Part shown: piece after piece, positions 18,965-28,149 of the stretch
Numbering within the stretch: the first letter of the stretch is position 1
Layout: each line of letters starts with the position of its first letter
Source: Pseudomonadota bacterium
Lineage (GTDB): Bacteria; Pseudomonadota; Gammaproteobacteria; Burkholderiales; Burkholderiaceae_C
DNA length: 64,000 nucleotides
Assembly: GCA_021845505.1 (NCBI GenBank)
Contig: JAJZVU010000001.1
Location: 1 to 64,000 of the forward strand
Direction: 5' to 3'
The notes under the pieces: model-generated
Databases searched by the model: none
What the model was told of the DNA's origin: nothing
Seen by the model: the letters and a program-made list of their open reading frames with translations, nothing else
Translations under genes and position numbers: made by a program

Positions 18965-19756
18965 ATGGCGAGTCGGGTGGTTGCACGCGGGCTGCGGCGC
19001 GGCCTGCAACGCGCCGCGCTGGGCGCGGCGATGCTGGCGCTGGGCTGCAGCGATCCGGCCGGCGCGGCGCAGCCCGCGGTGAACCTGCAGAGCGCGTCGG
19101 TCACCGACCTGCCGGGGCCCGCCTCGCGCACGCGCATCGACTGGCACGTCGGAGTGAACGCGATGCGCATGCGCCACGGCGCGGTGGTGCTCGACTCGGC
19201 GGTGCTGCTCAAGGTCTACGTCTACGCCTACTCGGGGCAGCCGGTGGACTACACCGCGATCCTCACCGCCAACACCCAGATGATCCGCCCACCGGCCCCG
19301 GTGATCGCCAGCCCGGGCGAGCGCCGCGGCATCGACGCGATGATCGCCTTCGCGAAGACGCACCCCAGGCTGCTGATCCGCGTGGGCGACATCGCGCTCG
19401 ACCCCTATGTGGCGGCCGCTGGCTACTACCCGATCGACAACCGGCTGTTCATCGGCCAGGCCGGCTACTACTTCGACAACTCGCCCTACCACTATGTCTA
19501 CGCGCATCCGGCGGCGTGGCGCCACCTGCGCTGCGACGACGCGGTGGTGAGGCGTTCGATCGACCGCGCCATCGCGGGCTATGTGCACTTCCGCATGGAC
19601 ATCGACGCCAGCGTGCTGGGCGCTTCCGGCGCCACCCGGGCGCTGCGCTTGCGGGTCGACAGGGTGCGGCTGCTCGACCGCGCGGGCCGGGTGCTCATCG
19701 ACCAGCGCTCGCAGGACGCTGCGCCGCCGGACGGCGGCCCGCGCCACGCCTCCTGA
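18965..19756 (+). CDS. Exported protein of unknown function in the octaheme cytochrome operon
   Basis: 263 residues. The N-terminus has a signal sequence (basic, then AALGAAMLALGC); the cysteine sits in a lipobox-like but imperfect context, so it may be a lipoprotein or be cut at AGAA/Q. The mature part has no heme motif and no recognised domain. Conspicuous segments are MIRPPAPVIASPGERRGIDAMIAFAKTHPR (about 100-130) and an aromatic stretch YYPIDNRLFIGQAGYYFDNSPYHYVY. GGGAG precedes ATG 18965, 34 bp after the cytochrome b gene on the same strand, so it probably belongs to the same transcript. Function unknown. Confidence 0.7.
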   Translation: MASRVVARGLRRGLQRAALGAAMLALGCSDPAGAAQPAVNLQSASVTDLPGPASRTRIDWHVGVNAMRMRHGAVVLDSAVLLKVYVYAYSGQPVDYTAILTANTQMIRPPAPVIASPGERRGIDAMIAFAKTHPRLLIRVGDIALDPYVAAAGYYPIDNRLFIGQAGYYFDNSPYHYVYAHPAAWRHLRCDDAVVRRSIDRAIAGYVHFRMDIDASVLGASGATRALRLRVDRVRLLDRAGRVLIDQRSQDAAPPDGGPRHAS

Positions 19757-19845
19757 AATCGCCACCGGACAGCCGATGCGAGACTAGAATCAGGAATTGC
19801 GCACATTCCGATTCCTCAGCATTCCCCAGCCCAGCACCTGCCGCG

Positions 19846-20226
19846 ATGAAGACCGCCCACGACCTAGTCACCGCCGCCAAGTCCCGCATCCGGGAAGTCC
19901 CCCTCGAACGCGCGGAGCAGGCGGTGCGCGAAGCCGACCTGGTGCTCGACGTGCGCGAGGCCGACGAATATGCGTCCGGCCACCTGCCCGGCGCGGTGCT
20001 GGTGCCGCGTGGCCTGCTGGAGTTCAAGCTCAGCAGCACACCGGAGCTCGGAGCTCGCGACCGCAAGGTGGTGGTGTACTGCAAGAGCGGCGGCCGCTCG
20101 GCGCTGGCCGCGCTGGCGATGCAGGAAATGGGCTACCTCGACGTGTGGTCGCTGGCGGTCGGCTTCGACGGCTGGGCGGCAGCCGGGCTGCCGGTGAACA
20201 AGCCTGAGCAGCCGACCTACGACTGA
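19846..20226 (+). CDS. Single-domain rhodanese
   Basis: 126 residues, one rhodanese domain. Entry motif LVLDVREADEYASGHLPGA and active-site loop YCKSGGRSA with the sulfur-accepting cysteine; GYLDVWSLAVGFDGWAAAGLPV closes the fold. Such proteins carry persulfide sulfur between donors and acceptors such as thiosulfate, glutathione or cyanide. It follows the cytochrome module by 89 bp, which supports a sulfur role for that cluster but does not prove it. A possible -10 element TAGAAT lies in the gap. Its last 10 bp overlap the 3' end of the convergent GGDEF/EAL gene. Confidence 0.9.
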   Translation: MKTAHDLVTAAKSRIREVPLERAEQAVREADLVLDVREADEYASGHLPGAVLVPRGLLEFKLSSTPELGARDRKVVVYCKSGGRSALAALAMQEMGYLDVWSLAVGFDGWAAAGLPVNKPEQPTYD

Positions 20227-23200
20227 CGGGCCGTTGAAGCAGCGGCGGGGGCCGCCACGCGCGGCGCCCCCGGCGCGCGCTGGTAGTCCTCGCGCACCCG
20301 CTCGGCCAGCCAATGGGTGAGCTGGCGCATCGCCTGCAGGCGGACATGCTCGTAGGGCGAGTGGTGGATCCGCTCGTGCCAGTCCAGCACCTCGGCCTCG
20401 CCGACCCGGCGCTCGCGCAGGAAGCGGGTCATCGGGCAGCGCTCGAGCATCCCGGGATGGCGCAGGTGCATGTTGTCGTGCAGCAGCAGCCACTGGTAGG
20501 CCAGCGCCCCGACCCAGCTGTGCAGTTCGGCACCGTCGAAGCCGCGGAAGCGCTCGCCGCCTACCCACGCCGACAAGGCCTCGGCGGGCATCGGCCGCGC
20601 CAGCCCGTAGCCCTGGCCGAGCTGGCAACCGAGCAGGCAGACCGCCTCGATCAGCCCCGCGTCCTCCAGCCCCTCGGCCACCACCTCGCGCTCGAAGTCC
20701 TGGCCGATCTGCACCGTCGAGCGCATCAGGCTCAGCGCCTTGAGCGGGTTGGCGCTCAGCTCCTTGACGATGCCCTGGTCGATCTTGATGACATTGAAGG
20801 GCAGCTCGGCCAGGCGCTGCAGGCTGCTGAAGCCCGAGCCCAGGTCGTCCATCGCGATGCGCACTCCCAGCGCGGCCAGGCGGCCGATCGCGGCGTCGGC
20901 CAGCGCGGTCTGCAGCGGCTGGCATTCCAGCAGTTCCAGCGTCAGGTGCCCAGGCGCGACCCCGGTGTCGCGCAGCGCCGCTTCGATCCATAGCGGGCAA
21001 TCGGGGTGGATCAGCGACGCCGGCGCCAGGTTGACCGTCACCCCGATGTCCAGGCCGTCGCGCTGCCATGGCCGCAGCTGCGCCAGCGCCTGGGCCAGTC
21101 CCTTGCGCAGCAGCAGATGCAGGTCGGTGTTTCCCAGCGCCGGCAGGAATTCCGCCGGCTGCAGGTAGGTCCCGTCGTCGCGCAGCAGCCGCGCCAGCGC
21201 CTCGACCTTGCGCAACTCGCCGCTGCGCAGATCGACGATCGGCTGCACGAACATGCGCAGCGCCCCGGCGTGCAGCAGTTCGCGCACCCGCAGCTTGTGC
21301 TCGACGCCGATCACCGGGGCCTGGGCGGTCATCGAGCGCAGCATCTGGTCCCAGCGATTCTGCAGCGAGGTCTGCCACAGTTGCATCCAGCTCGAGGCGA
21401 ACTGGTGGGGATAGCCGCCGAACACCATCAGCACCGCGTGGATCTCGTCGTCGCGATGCACAGGCACCGCCAGCGCGCTGCACACCTGGAAGTCGGCCAT
21501 CATCTGCTGCCACGGGCGAGTGCGGGGATCGAGCGCGTAGGCGGTGCTGTGCTGGGCCTGCTCGCTCATCCAGGTCATCGCCACCAGCCCCTGGCCGCGA
21601 GCGTGGCCGGGGTCGACCATGGGGTGCAGTTCGCGCGCGGCGAAGGCCTGGATCAGCTCGCAGGCGATCGCTCCCGAAGCCTGTTCGATGAGGAAGCGGC
21701 TGCCGGCATCCGGGCGGAACAGCACGGCGGCGCGCACCCCGGGAAGCGCCGCCAGCGAATCCAGCTCGGCCTGGATGGCGTCGCCCGACAGCAGTTTTTC
21801 GGCGAAAGGCTGGGTCAGGTAGGCCTGGTAGCTGTCGGCCACCCCCCGCATGGCCTGCAGCATCGCCTGCAGCACCAGTTGCAGCCTGGACTCGACCGCG
21901 CGCAGCGTGCGGTAGCGGGTGCGGGCGGTCACCACCGCGGCGTCCAGGTGTTCGTGCAGCACCTCGCGCAGCAGCCCGAGGGCCTGGGTCATCCAGGCGC
22001 CCGAGACGCCGACCAGCGCGTGGACCGTGCCCAGGCGCGCGCACTCGCTCTGCGCGGCCTGCGCGGTGGTGCGGGGGTCGAGCAGGAAGCGCAGCTGAGC
22101 GGCCTCGGAGCACCGCAGCTCGCGCAACTGCTGCTCGCCCAGGCTGGCCAGGATCGATGCCATTTCGGGCGAGGCCTGCAGATGCGCGCGAAAGCGCAGC
22201 GCGAAGCGCTCGGCCACGCTGTCCAGGCTGTCCCACAGGCCTTCGAGCAGTTCCCGGGACTCCGGCCCGAAGGGGTCGGGAGCCGCCTCGGAATGGGGCT
22301 CCTCGACCGCCGCCGAGCTCATGCGCCACCACTGCGGCCGCTGGTCCTTGTGCTGCTTGGCCTGATACATGGTGACGTCGGCCTTGCGCAGCAAGGCGTC
22401 GGCGTCGACTCCGTCGGACGGGTAGATGGCCACGCCCAGGGTCATGTCGATGCGGGCGCTGGCCTCGCCGCCCAGCGCGAAGGGCCGGTCCACCGCCTGG
22501 TGCAGCCGCATGAAGGCGGCCCCGAGCTGCTGCAGCACCTGGCCGGCGTCGAGGTCCTCGAGCACCACGGCGAATTCGTCGCCGCCCAGGCGCGCCAGGA
22601 AGTCGGCTCCGCGCAGTCGCTCGCGCAAGCGCGCGGCCACCGCGCGCAGCAGTTCGTCGCCGGCCTCGTGGCCGAAGCGATCGTTGACCGGCTTGAAGTC
22701 GTCCAGGTCGATCATGCCCACCGCCAGCGCCCGACCCCGACGCTGCGAACGCAGGATCGCCGCCGGCAGGTATTCCTCGAAGGCGAAGCGATTGGGCAGC
22801 TGGGTCAGGGAGTCGGTGCGCGCCATGCGCGCCTCCTGCGCCTGCAGGCTCTGGATGCGGCTCTTGAGGTCGAACTCGTCGAGGCCGAAGCCCAGCAGCG
22901 CGGCGATGCGCCCGCAGACCTCCACGGTGCGCTCGTCGAACACCTGGCGACGCGCCGCGACAAAGGTCAGCACCGCCCAGACCCTGCCTTCGCGCACGAT
23001 GGGCACCGCCAGGATGGCCAGCCAGCGGTTGCTGCGAAAGCCCTCGTGCCACGGCTGCAACGACGCGTCGGCCAGGGTGTCGTTGCAGACCACGGGCTGG
23101 CGCGAATTCCACGCCTTGACCACGACCGGCGCCGCCTGCTCGTCGGACAGCCGGGGAATGGTCTGGCGCACCTGCGCGGCGCCATCGCCGGCGACGGCCA

Positions 23201-23918
23201 GCACCTCGAACAGCTGCGAGGCGCCGGGACGCCCGACCCAGGCCACGTGGAAGAGGGTCTCCTGGGTCAGCTTGGCGCACAGGCTGGCGAGCATCTCATG
23301 CTCGCTGCGGCTCTGGATCAGCACCTCGCCGGAGTGCAGCAGGGCGCGGTACAAGCCCTGCAGGTCGAGCAGCCGCTGGCGCTGCGCCAGCAGGTCGAAG
23401 GTGCGCTGCCCCAGCGTGTCGGTCAACTGGCTGACCGCCTCCACCAGCTGCTCGAGTTGCGCGTCGTCGCTCGCGCCGGGCTCGCGCGGCCGCGCCGCCC
23501 CCTGCGCGGCGCCGATCTCCCGCGCCATGCGCGCGTCGACCCCCGCGATATGGTGCAGCAGCCATTGCGCCAGGAAGGCCAGCACGTCGACCGTCACGTC
23601 GGCCGGCTGTCGTTCGGCCAGTGCCTGGGCGCGGTGCAGGAAACGGGTGAAACTCCGATGCGCGCGCAGGTGCATCGCACGATGCGACTCGGCGACCGAC
23701 CAGCGCTGCATCAGCCGGGCTTCCTCGCGGAAGTGGTAGCGGGTGTATTCGATCAGCGACTCGAGCAACCGACGCGCCTGCTGCGACCCCGTTCCCTGCG
23801 CCTGGGCCAGCGCGGCACGGTTGAAAATGTCCAGCAGCTCGCGGTGCTGCTCGTCGACCTCCGGTATCCCGGTGGCCAGCGCCTGGCTCCACTGCAGCCC
23901 TTGCAGTTGCGCATTCAT
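20217..23918 (-). CDS. Multi-sensor diguanylate cyclase/phosphodiesterase (hemerythrin-GAF-GGDEF-globin-GAF-EAL)
   Basis: 1233 residues, cytoplasmic. In order: bacteriohemerythrin (about 8-135; EQHRELLD, YHFREE, HRAMHLRAH, HHIAGVD supply the di-iron ligands); GAF (about 195-350); GGDEF (about 365-530) with intact GGDEF near 445 and an I-site RGAD five residues before it; a globin-sensor-like helical domain (about 565-700) with likely proximal His in LGTVHALVGVSGAW; a second GAF-like domain (about 715-860); EAL (about 880-1110) with VEALARL, NLAPASL, LELLE, MDDLGSGFS, IKID and AEGLED; and a C-terminal segment (CPMTRFL..HERIH) that resembles a CZB zinc domain. Both c-di-GMP synthesis and hydrolysis look possible, tuned by oxygen or redox ligands. 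No partner gene. Confidence 0.88.
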   Translation of the reverse strand: MNAQLQGLQWSQALATGIPEVDEQHRELLDIFNRAALAQAQGTGSQQARRLLESLIEYTRYHFREEARLMQRWSVAESHRAMHLRAHRSFTRFLHRAQALAERQPADVTVDVLAFLAQWLLHHIAGVDARMAREIGAAQGAARPREPGASDDAQLEQLVEAVSQLTDTLGQRTFDLLAQRQRLLDLQGLYRALLHSGEVLIQSRSEHEMLASLCAKLTQETLFHVAWVGRPGASQLFEVLAVAGDGAAQVRQTIPRLSDEQAAPVVVKAWNSRQPVVCNDTLADASLQPWHEGFRSNRWLAILAVPIVREGRVWAVLTFVAARRQVFDERTVEVCGRIAALLGFGLDEFDLKSRIQSLQAQEARMARTDSLTQLPNRFAFEEYLPAAILRSQRRGRALAVGMIDLDDFKPVNDRFGHEAGDELLRAVAARLRERLRGADFLARLGGDEFAVVLEDLDAGQVLQQLGAAFMRLHQAVDRPFALGGEASARIDMTLGVAIYPSDGVDADALLRKADVTMYQAKQHKDQRPQWWRMSSAAVEEPHSEAAPDPFGPESRELLEGLWDSLDSVAERFALRFRAHLQASPEMASILASLGEQQLRELRCSEAAQLRFLLDPRTTAQAAQSECARLGTVHALVGVSGAWMTQALGLLREVLHEHLDAAVVTARTRYRTLRAVESRLQLVLQAMLQAMRGVADSYQAYLTQPFAEKLLSGDAIQAELDSLAALPGVRAAVLFRPDAGSRFLIEQASGAIACELIQAFAARELHPMVDPGHARGQGLVAMTWMSEQAQHSTAYALDPRTRPWQQMMADFQVCSALAVPVHRDDEIHAVLMVFGGYPHQFASSWMQLWQTSLQNRWDQMLRSMTAQAPVIGVEHKLRVRELLHAGALRMFVQPIVDLRSGELRKVEALARLLRDDGTYLQPAEFLPALGNTDLHLLLRKGLAQALAQLRPWQRDGLDIGVTVNLAPASLIHPDCPLWIEAALRDTGVAPGHLTLELLECQPLQTALADAAIGRLAALGVRIAMDDLGSGFSSLQRLAELPFNVIKIDQGIVKELSANPLKALSLMRSTVQIGQDFEREVVAEGLEDAGLIEAVCLLGCQLGQGYGLARPMPAEALSAWVGGERFRGFDGAELHSWVGALAYQWLLLHDNMHLRHPGMLERCPMTRFLRERRVGEAEVLDWHERIHHSPYEHVRLQAMRQLTHWLAERVREDYQRAPGAPRVAAPAAASTARQS

Positions 23919-24162
23919 GGAATGGATCGGATGGTCGCGCCGCCGGCGGCGCTGCGGGCTGCGGCGGGCCCTCCCGCGCGTCGCCGGGGCTCCATTCTGG
24001 CGACAGTTGGCACCGCAAGCTTGATCCCGGACAACAAAAACCCACGCTGATTGCCGAGCCGCCCGCAGCGCTCATGCGCGCATGGGTCGGCATCGGCCCC
24101 GATGTTGCACCCGATGCTGCGATCGGCGCAAGCCCGGAGCGGCGCCGCCTGCGCCGGCCGGC

Positions 24163-25455
24163 TCAGCGGGCGAAAGCGGGCAGCCAGGTGGCGATCGCCG
24201 GGAAGAGGATGATCAGCGCCAGCGCGGTGAAGTTGGCCACCAGGAACGGGATGGTGCCGGCGAAGATGGTGCGGATGCTCAACTCGGGCATCATGGTCTT
24301 GACCATGAACACGTTCATGCCGATCGGCGGGTGGATCATCCCGATCTCGATCATCATCGCCACGAAGATGCCGAACCAGATCATGCTCACCCCGAGCGGG
24401 GCCAGCACCGCGGCGAACACCGGCACCGTCAGCAGCATCATCGAGATGGCCTCCATCATCGAGCCCAGCACGACGTAGATGGCCATGATCACCAGGATGA
24501 TCCCGGTCACCGGCAGGTGCAGCCCGCCGATCAGCGACACCAGGCCCCCGGTCAGCCCCGACATGGTGACAAAGTTGGCGAACACCATGCCGCCGAAGGC
24601 CACGGCGAAGATCATCGCCGTCGTGCGCCCGGCCTCCACCAGCGATTCGATGAGCACCGACCACGTCAGCTTGCGCCGCAGCGCGGTGAACAGCATCGCG
24701 CCGGCCGCGCCGATGCCCCCGGCCTCGTTGGCGGTGAAGATCCCGCTGTACAGGCCGCCCATGACGATCGCGAACAAGAGCACGATCGGCCACACCTTGG
24801 CGATGCGCCGCAGCCGCTGGCCCCAGGGCAGCGCCGGCCCGGCCGGGCCCAGCGCCGGGTTGCGCAGCACCGTCCACCAGATGGCCGCCATGAACAGCGA
24901 GCCCAGCAGGATGCCCGGCAGCACCCCGGCGACGAACAGCTTGGCGATGTCCTGCTGGGTGATGATGCCGTAGATCAGCAGCGGCACGCTGGGGGGCACC
25001 AGCGCGCCCAGCGTGCCGGCCGAGCTCACGCAGCCGCTGGCCAGGCTGTCGTCGTAGCGCAGCCGGCGCATCGAGGGCATCGCCACCTTGGTCATGGTCG
25101 CCGCGGTGGCGATCGAGCTGCCCGAGATCGACGCGAAGCCGGCGCTGGCCAGCACCGTCGCGTAGGCCAGCCCGCCGCGCTTGTGCCCCACCAGCGCATA
25201 GGCCGCGTCGTACAGCTCCTCGGCCAGCTCGGACTTGTAGATCAGCGCGCCCATCAGGATGAACATCGGCAGCACCGACAGCCCCTCGTTCATCGCCAGG
25301 TCGGAAATCGTCTGCCCGGCCATCATCAACGCCGGATGCATCCCGCGCACCAGGCTGAACAGCCCCACGCCCACCGTGAGCATCGAAAAACACAGCGGCA
25401 CGCCCAGGAAGGCCAGCGCCAGCACGACCGCGAAACCCAGCAACGGCAGGATCAT
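24163..25455 (-). CDS. dctM: TRAP transporter large permease (DctM type)
   Basis: 430 residues, about 12 transmembrane helices, the ion-coupled translocation subunit of a TRAP transporter. Family sequences: PMFILMGALIYKSELAEELYDAA, FASISGSSIATAATM, SSAGTLGALVPPSVPLLIYG, FTANEAGGIGAAGA and MIHPPIGMNVFMVK. The start codon overlaps the stop of dctQ by four bases (ATGA, 25452-25455), so translation is coupled. Third gene of a dctP-dctQ-dctM set that closes the long minus-strand catabolic series; the substrate is probably the acid handled by those enzymes. Confidence 0.95.
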   Translation of the reverse strand: MILPLLGFAVVLALAFLGVPLCFSMLTVGVGLFSLVRGMHPALMMAGQTISDLAMNEGLSVLPMFILMGALIYKSELAEELYDAAYALVGHKRGGLAYATVLASAGFASISGSSIATAATMTKVAMPSMRRLRYDDSLASGCVSSAGTLGALVPPSVPLLIYGIITQQDIAKLFVAGVLPGILLGSLFMAAIWWTVLRNPALGPAGPALPWGQRLRRIAKVWPIVLLFAIVMGGLYSGIFTANEAGGIGAAGAMLFTALRRKLTWSVLIESLVEAGRTTAMIFAVAFGGMVFANFVTMSGLTGGLVSLIGGLHLPVTGIILVIMAIYVVLGSMMEAISMMLLTVPVFAAVLAPLGVSMIWFGIFVAMMIEIGMIHPPIGMNVFMVKTMMPELSIRTIFAGTIPFLVANFTALALIILFPAIATWLPAFAR

Positions 25456-25985
25456 TGCCCACTCTCCCCGCGACCCGCGCCCAGCACATGCTCGAGCAGC
25501 AGCACCACGATCCCCACGAACGCCAGCGAGGACAACGCGCTCATCGCATAGTTCAGCGGCGCCAGCGGCAGCTGCAGCACCATGGTGGTCATCTGCTCGG
25601 AGCCCAGCATCGCCGCCTGGCTGTACAGCTGCGTGGTGACGATCGCGCAGCCCAGCGCGCTGAGCGCGAGCTCCAGCGCGACGCCGGCGAACTTCAGCCA
25701 GCCGCGCGCGCCGCGCGCCAGCACCGAGACCGAAAAGTGCCGCCTCTCCACCGTCACCAGCGGAAACGCCGAGAACACCAGCAGCGCCAGCATGAACTGC
25801 ACCATCTCGTCGCTGCCGCTGATCGGCCGCACGAACACATAGCGCATGAACACGTTGACCACGGTCAGCCCCATGATCCCCAGCATGCTGCACGCCACCC
25901 CGGCGCGCAGCACCCAGCGCGCCACCGCCACCGCCTGGGCGCGCAGCCGCCCCCCCGGCCCCCACATGGCCTGCATCGTGCTCAT
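25452..25985 (-). CDS. dctQ: TRAP transporter small permease (DctQ type)
   Basis: 177 residues with four membrane helices (GVACSMLGIMGLTVVNVFMRYVF; FMLALLVFSAFPLVTV; ALELALSALGCAIVTTQLY; SALSSLAFVGIVVLLLEHVL). The NVFMRYVFVRPISGSDE and VTVERRHFSV stretches are typical of DctQ. It starts 13 bp after dctP with a GGGGG ribosome site and overlaps dctM by four bases. It pairs with DctM to form the membrane part of the transporter. Confidence 0.93.
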   Translation of the reverse strand: MSTMQAMWGPGGRLRAQAVAVARWVLRAGVACSMLGIMGLTVVNVFMRYVFVRPISGSDEMVQFMLALLVFSAFPLVTVERRHFSVSVLARGARGWLKFAGVALELALSALGCAIVTTQLYSQAAMLGSEQMTTMVLQLPLAPLNYAMSALSSLAFVGIVVLLLEHVLGAGRGESGQ

Positions 25986-25998
25986 CGCAGCCCCCGGC

Positions 25999-27036
25999 TC
26001 AGTGCGCCTGCGCCTGCGCTTCGAAATACTTCAGCGCCGCCGGCCCGTCCACATGCATCGCCCGCGCCGATGCCAGCCACTGGGTGAACAGCGGCTTGGC
26101 GTAGCCCTTGAACTCGGCCATCAGCGCCGGCGAGGCCTGCAGGATCTGCAGCCCCTGCTTGCGCGCCTGCTCGCGCGCCTGCTGGTTGATGCGGGTGATC
26201 AGGGTCATGCGCCTGGCGAAGGCCAGCCCGGAGATGGCCTCGATCGCCTTGCGGTCGGCCGGGGCGATCGAGTCCCACTTGCCGCGGTTGAGGATCAGCG
26301 AGAAGCTGGGCACCGTCAGCCCGCCGGGGATGACGGTTTCCGACTTCATGTAGCCCAGGATCTTGAAGGCCCGGGCGTTGTAGTCGCCGATGCCGGCCAC
26401 CGCGTCGACGGTGCCGCCGGCGACGAGTTCGCTGACCTGCACCGCCGGGCTGGAAATCACCCCGGCATGGCTGTGCACCAGCACGCGCTGAGGCACCCCG
26501 GGCAGCGCCCAGATGCGCCGGCCGCGCAGGTCGCCCGGATGGACGATCGGCTTGGCCATGCTGAACACCTCACCCGGGGGCAGGGAGAACAGCGCCAGCA
26601 ACTTGACGCCGCGATACTCGGGCGCCCGGGCGAAGAACTTCTCGTGGGTCTTCCACAACGCCACCGAGGTCGCCGCCGCGGTGCCCGAGATGAAGGGCAG
26701 CGCAGCGACCTGCTCGAGCGGCAGCTGCCGCGGGAACAGTCCGTTGAACACATAGGCGCCGTCGACAATGTCCCCGGACACGGCATTCCACAGCTGCGCC
26801 GGGCCGGCCATCGGCGCGTTGGGCAGGGAAATGCGCACCCGACCGTCGGTGACCCGCTCGACGTCCTTCGCCCATGGGCGCAGCACCTGCTGGTTGAAGG
26901 GGTCGCCCGGAGGCAGCAACTGGTTGATCACCAGGGTGGTCGCCGCCTGTGCCGGCAGGCTCGCCGCGGCGCTGAGCACGCCGCCCGCCGCCAGCAACAC
27001 CGGCCGCAGCCAGTGGAAGCCTCGCTGCTTGCGCAT
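25999..27036 (-). CDS. dctP: TRAP transporter periplasmic substrate-binding protein (DctP type)
   Basis: 345 residues with a clean signal peptide (MRKQRGFHWLRPVLLAAGGVLSAAASLPAQA/A). The mature protein has DctP landmarks: the PGDPFNQQVLRPWAKDVERVTDGRV opening, GDIVDGAYVFNGLFPRQLPLEQVAALPF, PGDLRGRRIWALPGV with the carboxylate-binding arginine region, SELVAGGTVDAVAG, and the long C-terminal helix. A carboxylate ligand is likely for the family; the exact acid is unknown. ATG 27036 is preceded by GGAG. A 372-bp gap before the GntR gene suggests it may also have its own promoter. Confidence 0.93.
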   Translation of the reverse strand: MRKQRGFHWLRPVLLAAGGVLSAAASLPAQAATTLVINQLLPPGDPFNQQVLRPWAKDVERVTDGRVRISLPNAPMAGPAQLWNAVSGDIVDGAYVFNGLFPRQLPLEQVAALPFISGTAAATSVALWKTHEKFFARAPEYRGVKLLALFSLPPGEVFSMAKPIVHPGDLRGRRIWALPGVPQRVLVHSHAGVISSPAVQVSELVAGGTVDAVAGIGDYNARAFKILGYMKSETVIPGGLTVPSFSLILNRGKWDSIAPADRKAIEAISGLAFARRMTLITRINQQAREQARKQGLQILQASPALMAEFKGYAKPLFTQWLASARAMHVDGPAALKYFEAQAQAH

Positions 27037-27408
27037 CCTTGTCTCCTCGTTTGTGGTCGCCGGCTGGCGTGCGCCCGGATCTCGCCCTGGCCGCGCAGAC
27101 CGCCGGCTTTCATTCTTTCATTGACCTATGTGGATGCTACGTGGGCCAGCCGGCCAGCTGTTAATCGTTTTTCCCTGCATTGATCGACGCCTGCGATCAC
27201 CCAACGCGGCCGAGGCGCGCGCCGAATGCTCGGAGGGTCGCTGTCGGATCTCCGATTGGCGCAGCGCAGCAAGCGATCTTGCCCTCGTGCATCCGGCTTT
27301 TCCTGCTGCGTTGCCGCAGAATCCGGCGAAACCGCCGCGGCGGCGCCGGGCGGGCGCGGGCGCGGGGTAATCCCTATCCGGCCGTGGGAAGACCGCCGGC
27401 AGCCGTGC
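27037..27408. other. 372-bp gap between gntR and dctP
   Basis: No gene is supported here. The dctP-proximal half is AT-richer (around 27110-27180, with TTCATTCTTTCATTGACC and TGTTAATCG) and is where a dctP promoter would lie. The gntR-proximal part is very GC-rich and contains a self-complementary CCGCCGCGGCGG without a T-run, so no clear terminator. The GAATGCATTG motif found upstream in the cluster is not present here. Confidence 0.5.
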
Positions 27409-28125
27409 TCAGCCGGGGACGGACTGCCTGAGCACGGCCCATCCCGATTCGATATGCCTGCGCATCGCCAGCGTGGCCGCGGCCACGTCGCCCGCGGTCA
27501 GCGCCTGCAGGATGTCCTCGTGCTCGCGCACCGCGTCGCCGCCGCGCCCCTGCACGGCGTTGATCAGGTCGAACGGGTACCTGGCCCACAGGATCTGCAC
27601 GAAATGCAAGGTCTGCGGCAGGTGCGCGATGTCGTACAGCCGACGGTGGAAGCGGTAGTTGATGCCGCGGGCGCCGGCCCGGTCGCCACTGGCGAAGGCG
27701 TCGCGGAACTCTCCCGCCAGCGCGCGCAGATCCTCGATGTCCTGGGCGGTCGCGTTGCCGACCGCCTCGCGCACCAGCTGCGCCTCCAGCAGCAGGCGCA
27801 ACTGCAGGATCTCGGCCGAGGCCGCGGGATCGAAGGGCATCACCCGCGCGCCGCGGTAGGAATTGCCGCTGACATACCCCTCGGCCTCGAGCAGCTTGAG
27901 CGCCTCGCGCACCGGGGTGATGCTCAGGCGCAATTGCTCGGCGATCTGCGCCTGCTTCAGGCGCGAGCCGCGCGGGTAGACCCCCGAGAGGATGCGCTCG
28001 CGCAGGAAATCGGCGACCTGTTCTTCCTTGGTGCGATAGTCCATGGGGGATTCGCGGGCGAGCGCCTGCGCCAGCCTGCTCTCGCCAGCCGCGCGCCGCG
28101 CCAGGGGAAGGCGAGCATTGCCCAT
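27409..28125 (-). CDS. GntR-family regulator, FCD subfamily
   Basis: 238 residues from ATG 28125, which has AAGGG at a good distance; ATG 28044 would give 211 residues but has no ribosome site. N-terminal winged helix (QVADFLRERILSGVYPRGSRLKQAQIAEQLRLSITPVREALKLLEAEGYV) and an all-helical FCD ligand domain with metal/acid-binding histidines in INYRFHRRLYD, AVREHEDIL and MRRHIESGW. FCD regulators usually sense an organic acid or its CoA ester and repress neighbouring genes. Lying within the catabolic series, 24 bp after the lyase gene, it is the likely local repressor; the repeated GAATGCATTG sites are its best candidate operators (inference). Confidence 0.92.
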   Translation of the reverse strand: MGNARLPLARRAAGESRLAQALARESPMDYRTKEEQVADFLRERILSGVYPRGSRLKQAQIAEQLRLSITPVREALKLLEAEGYVSGNSYRGARVMPFDPAASAEILQLRLLLEAQLVREAVGNATAQDIEDLRALAGEFRDAFASGDRAGARGINYRFHRRLYDIAHLPQTLHFVQILWARYPFDLINAVQGRGGDAVREHEDILQALTAGDVAAATLAMRRHIESGWAVLRQSVPG

Positions 28126-28149
28126 CGCAAGGCCCTTGCCGGCGCGATT

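Noticed and set aside
16441-19212. 923-codon open frame on the minus strand
   Set aside because: It is antisense to the octaheme cytochrome and cytochrome b genes, which carry eight CXXCH motifs and membrane helices. The antisense frame is low-complexity.
21006-24050. 1014-codon open frame on the plus strand
   Set aside because: Antisense to the GGDEF/EAL gene, whose motifs are intact.
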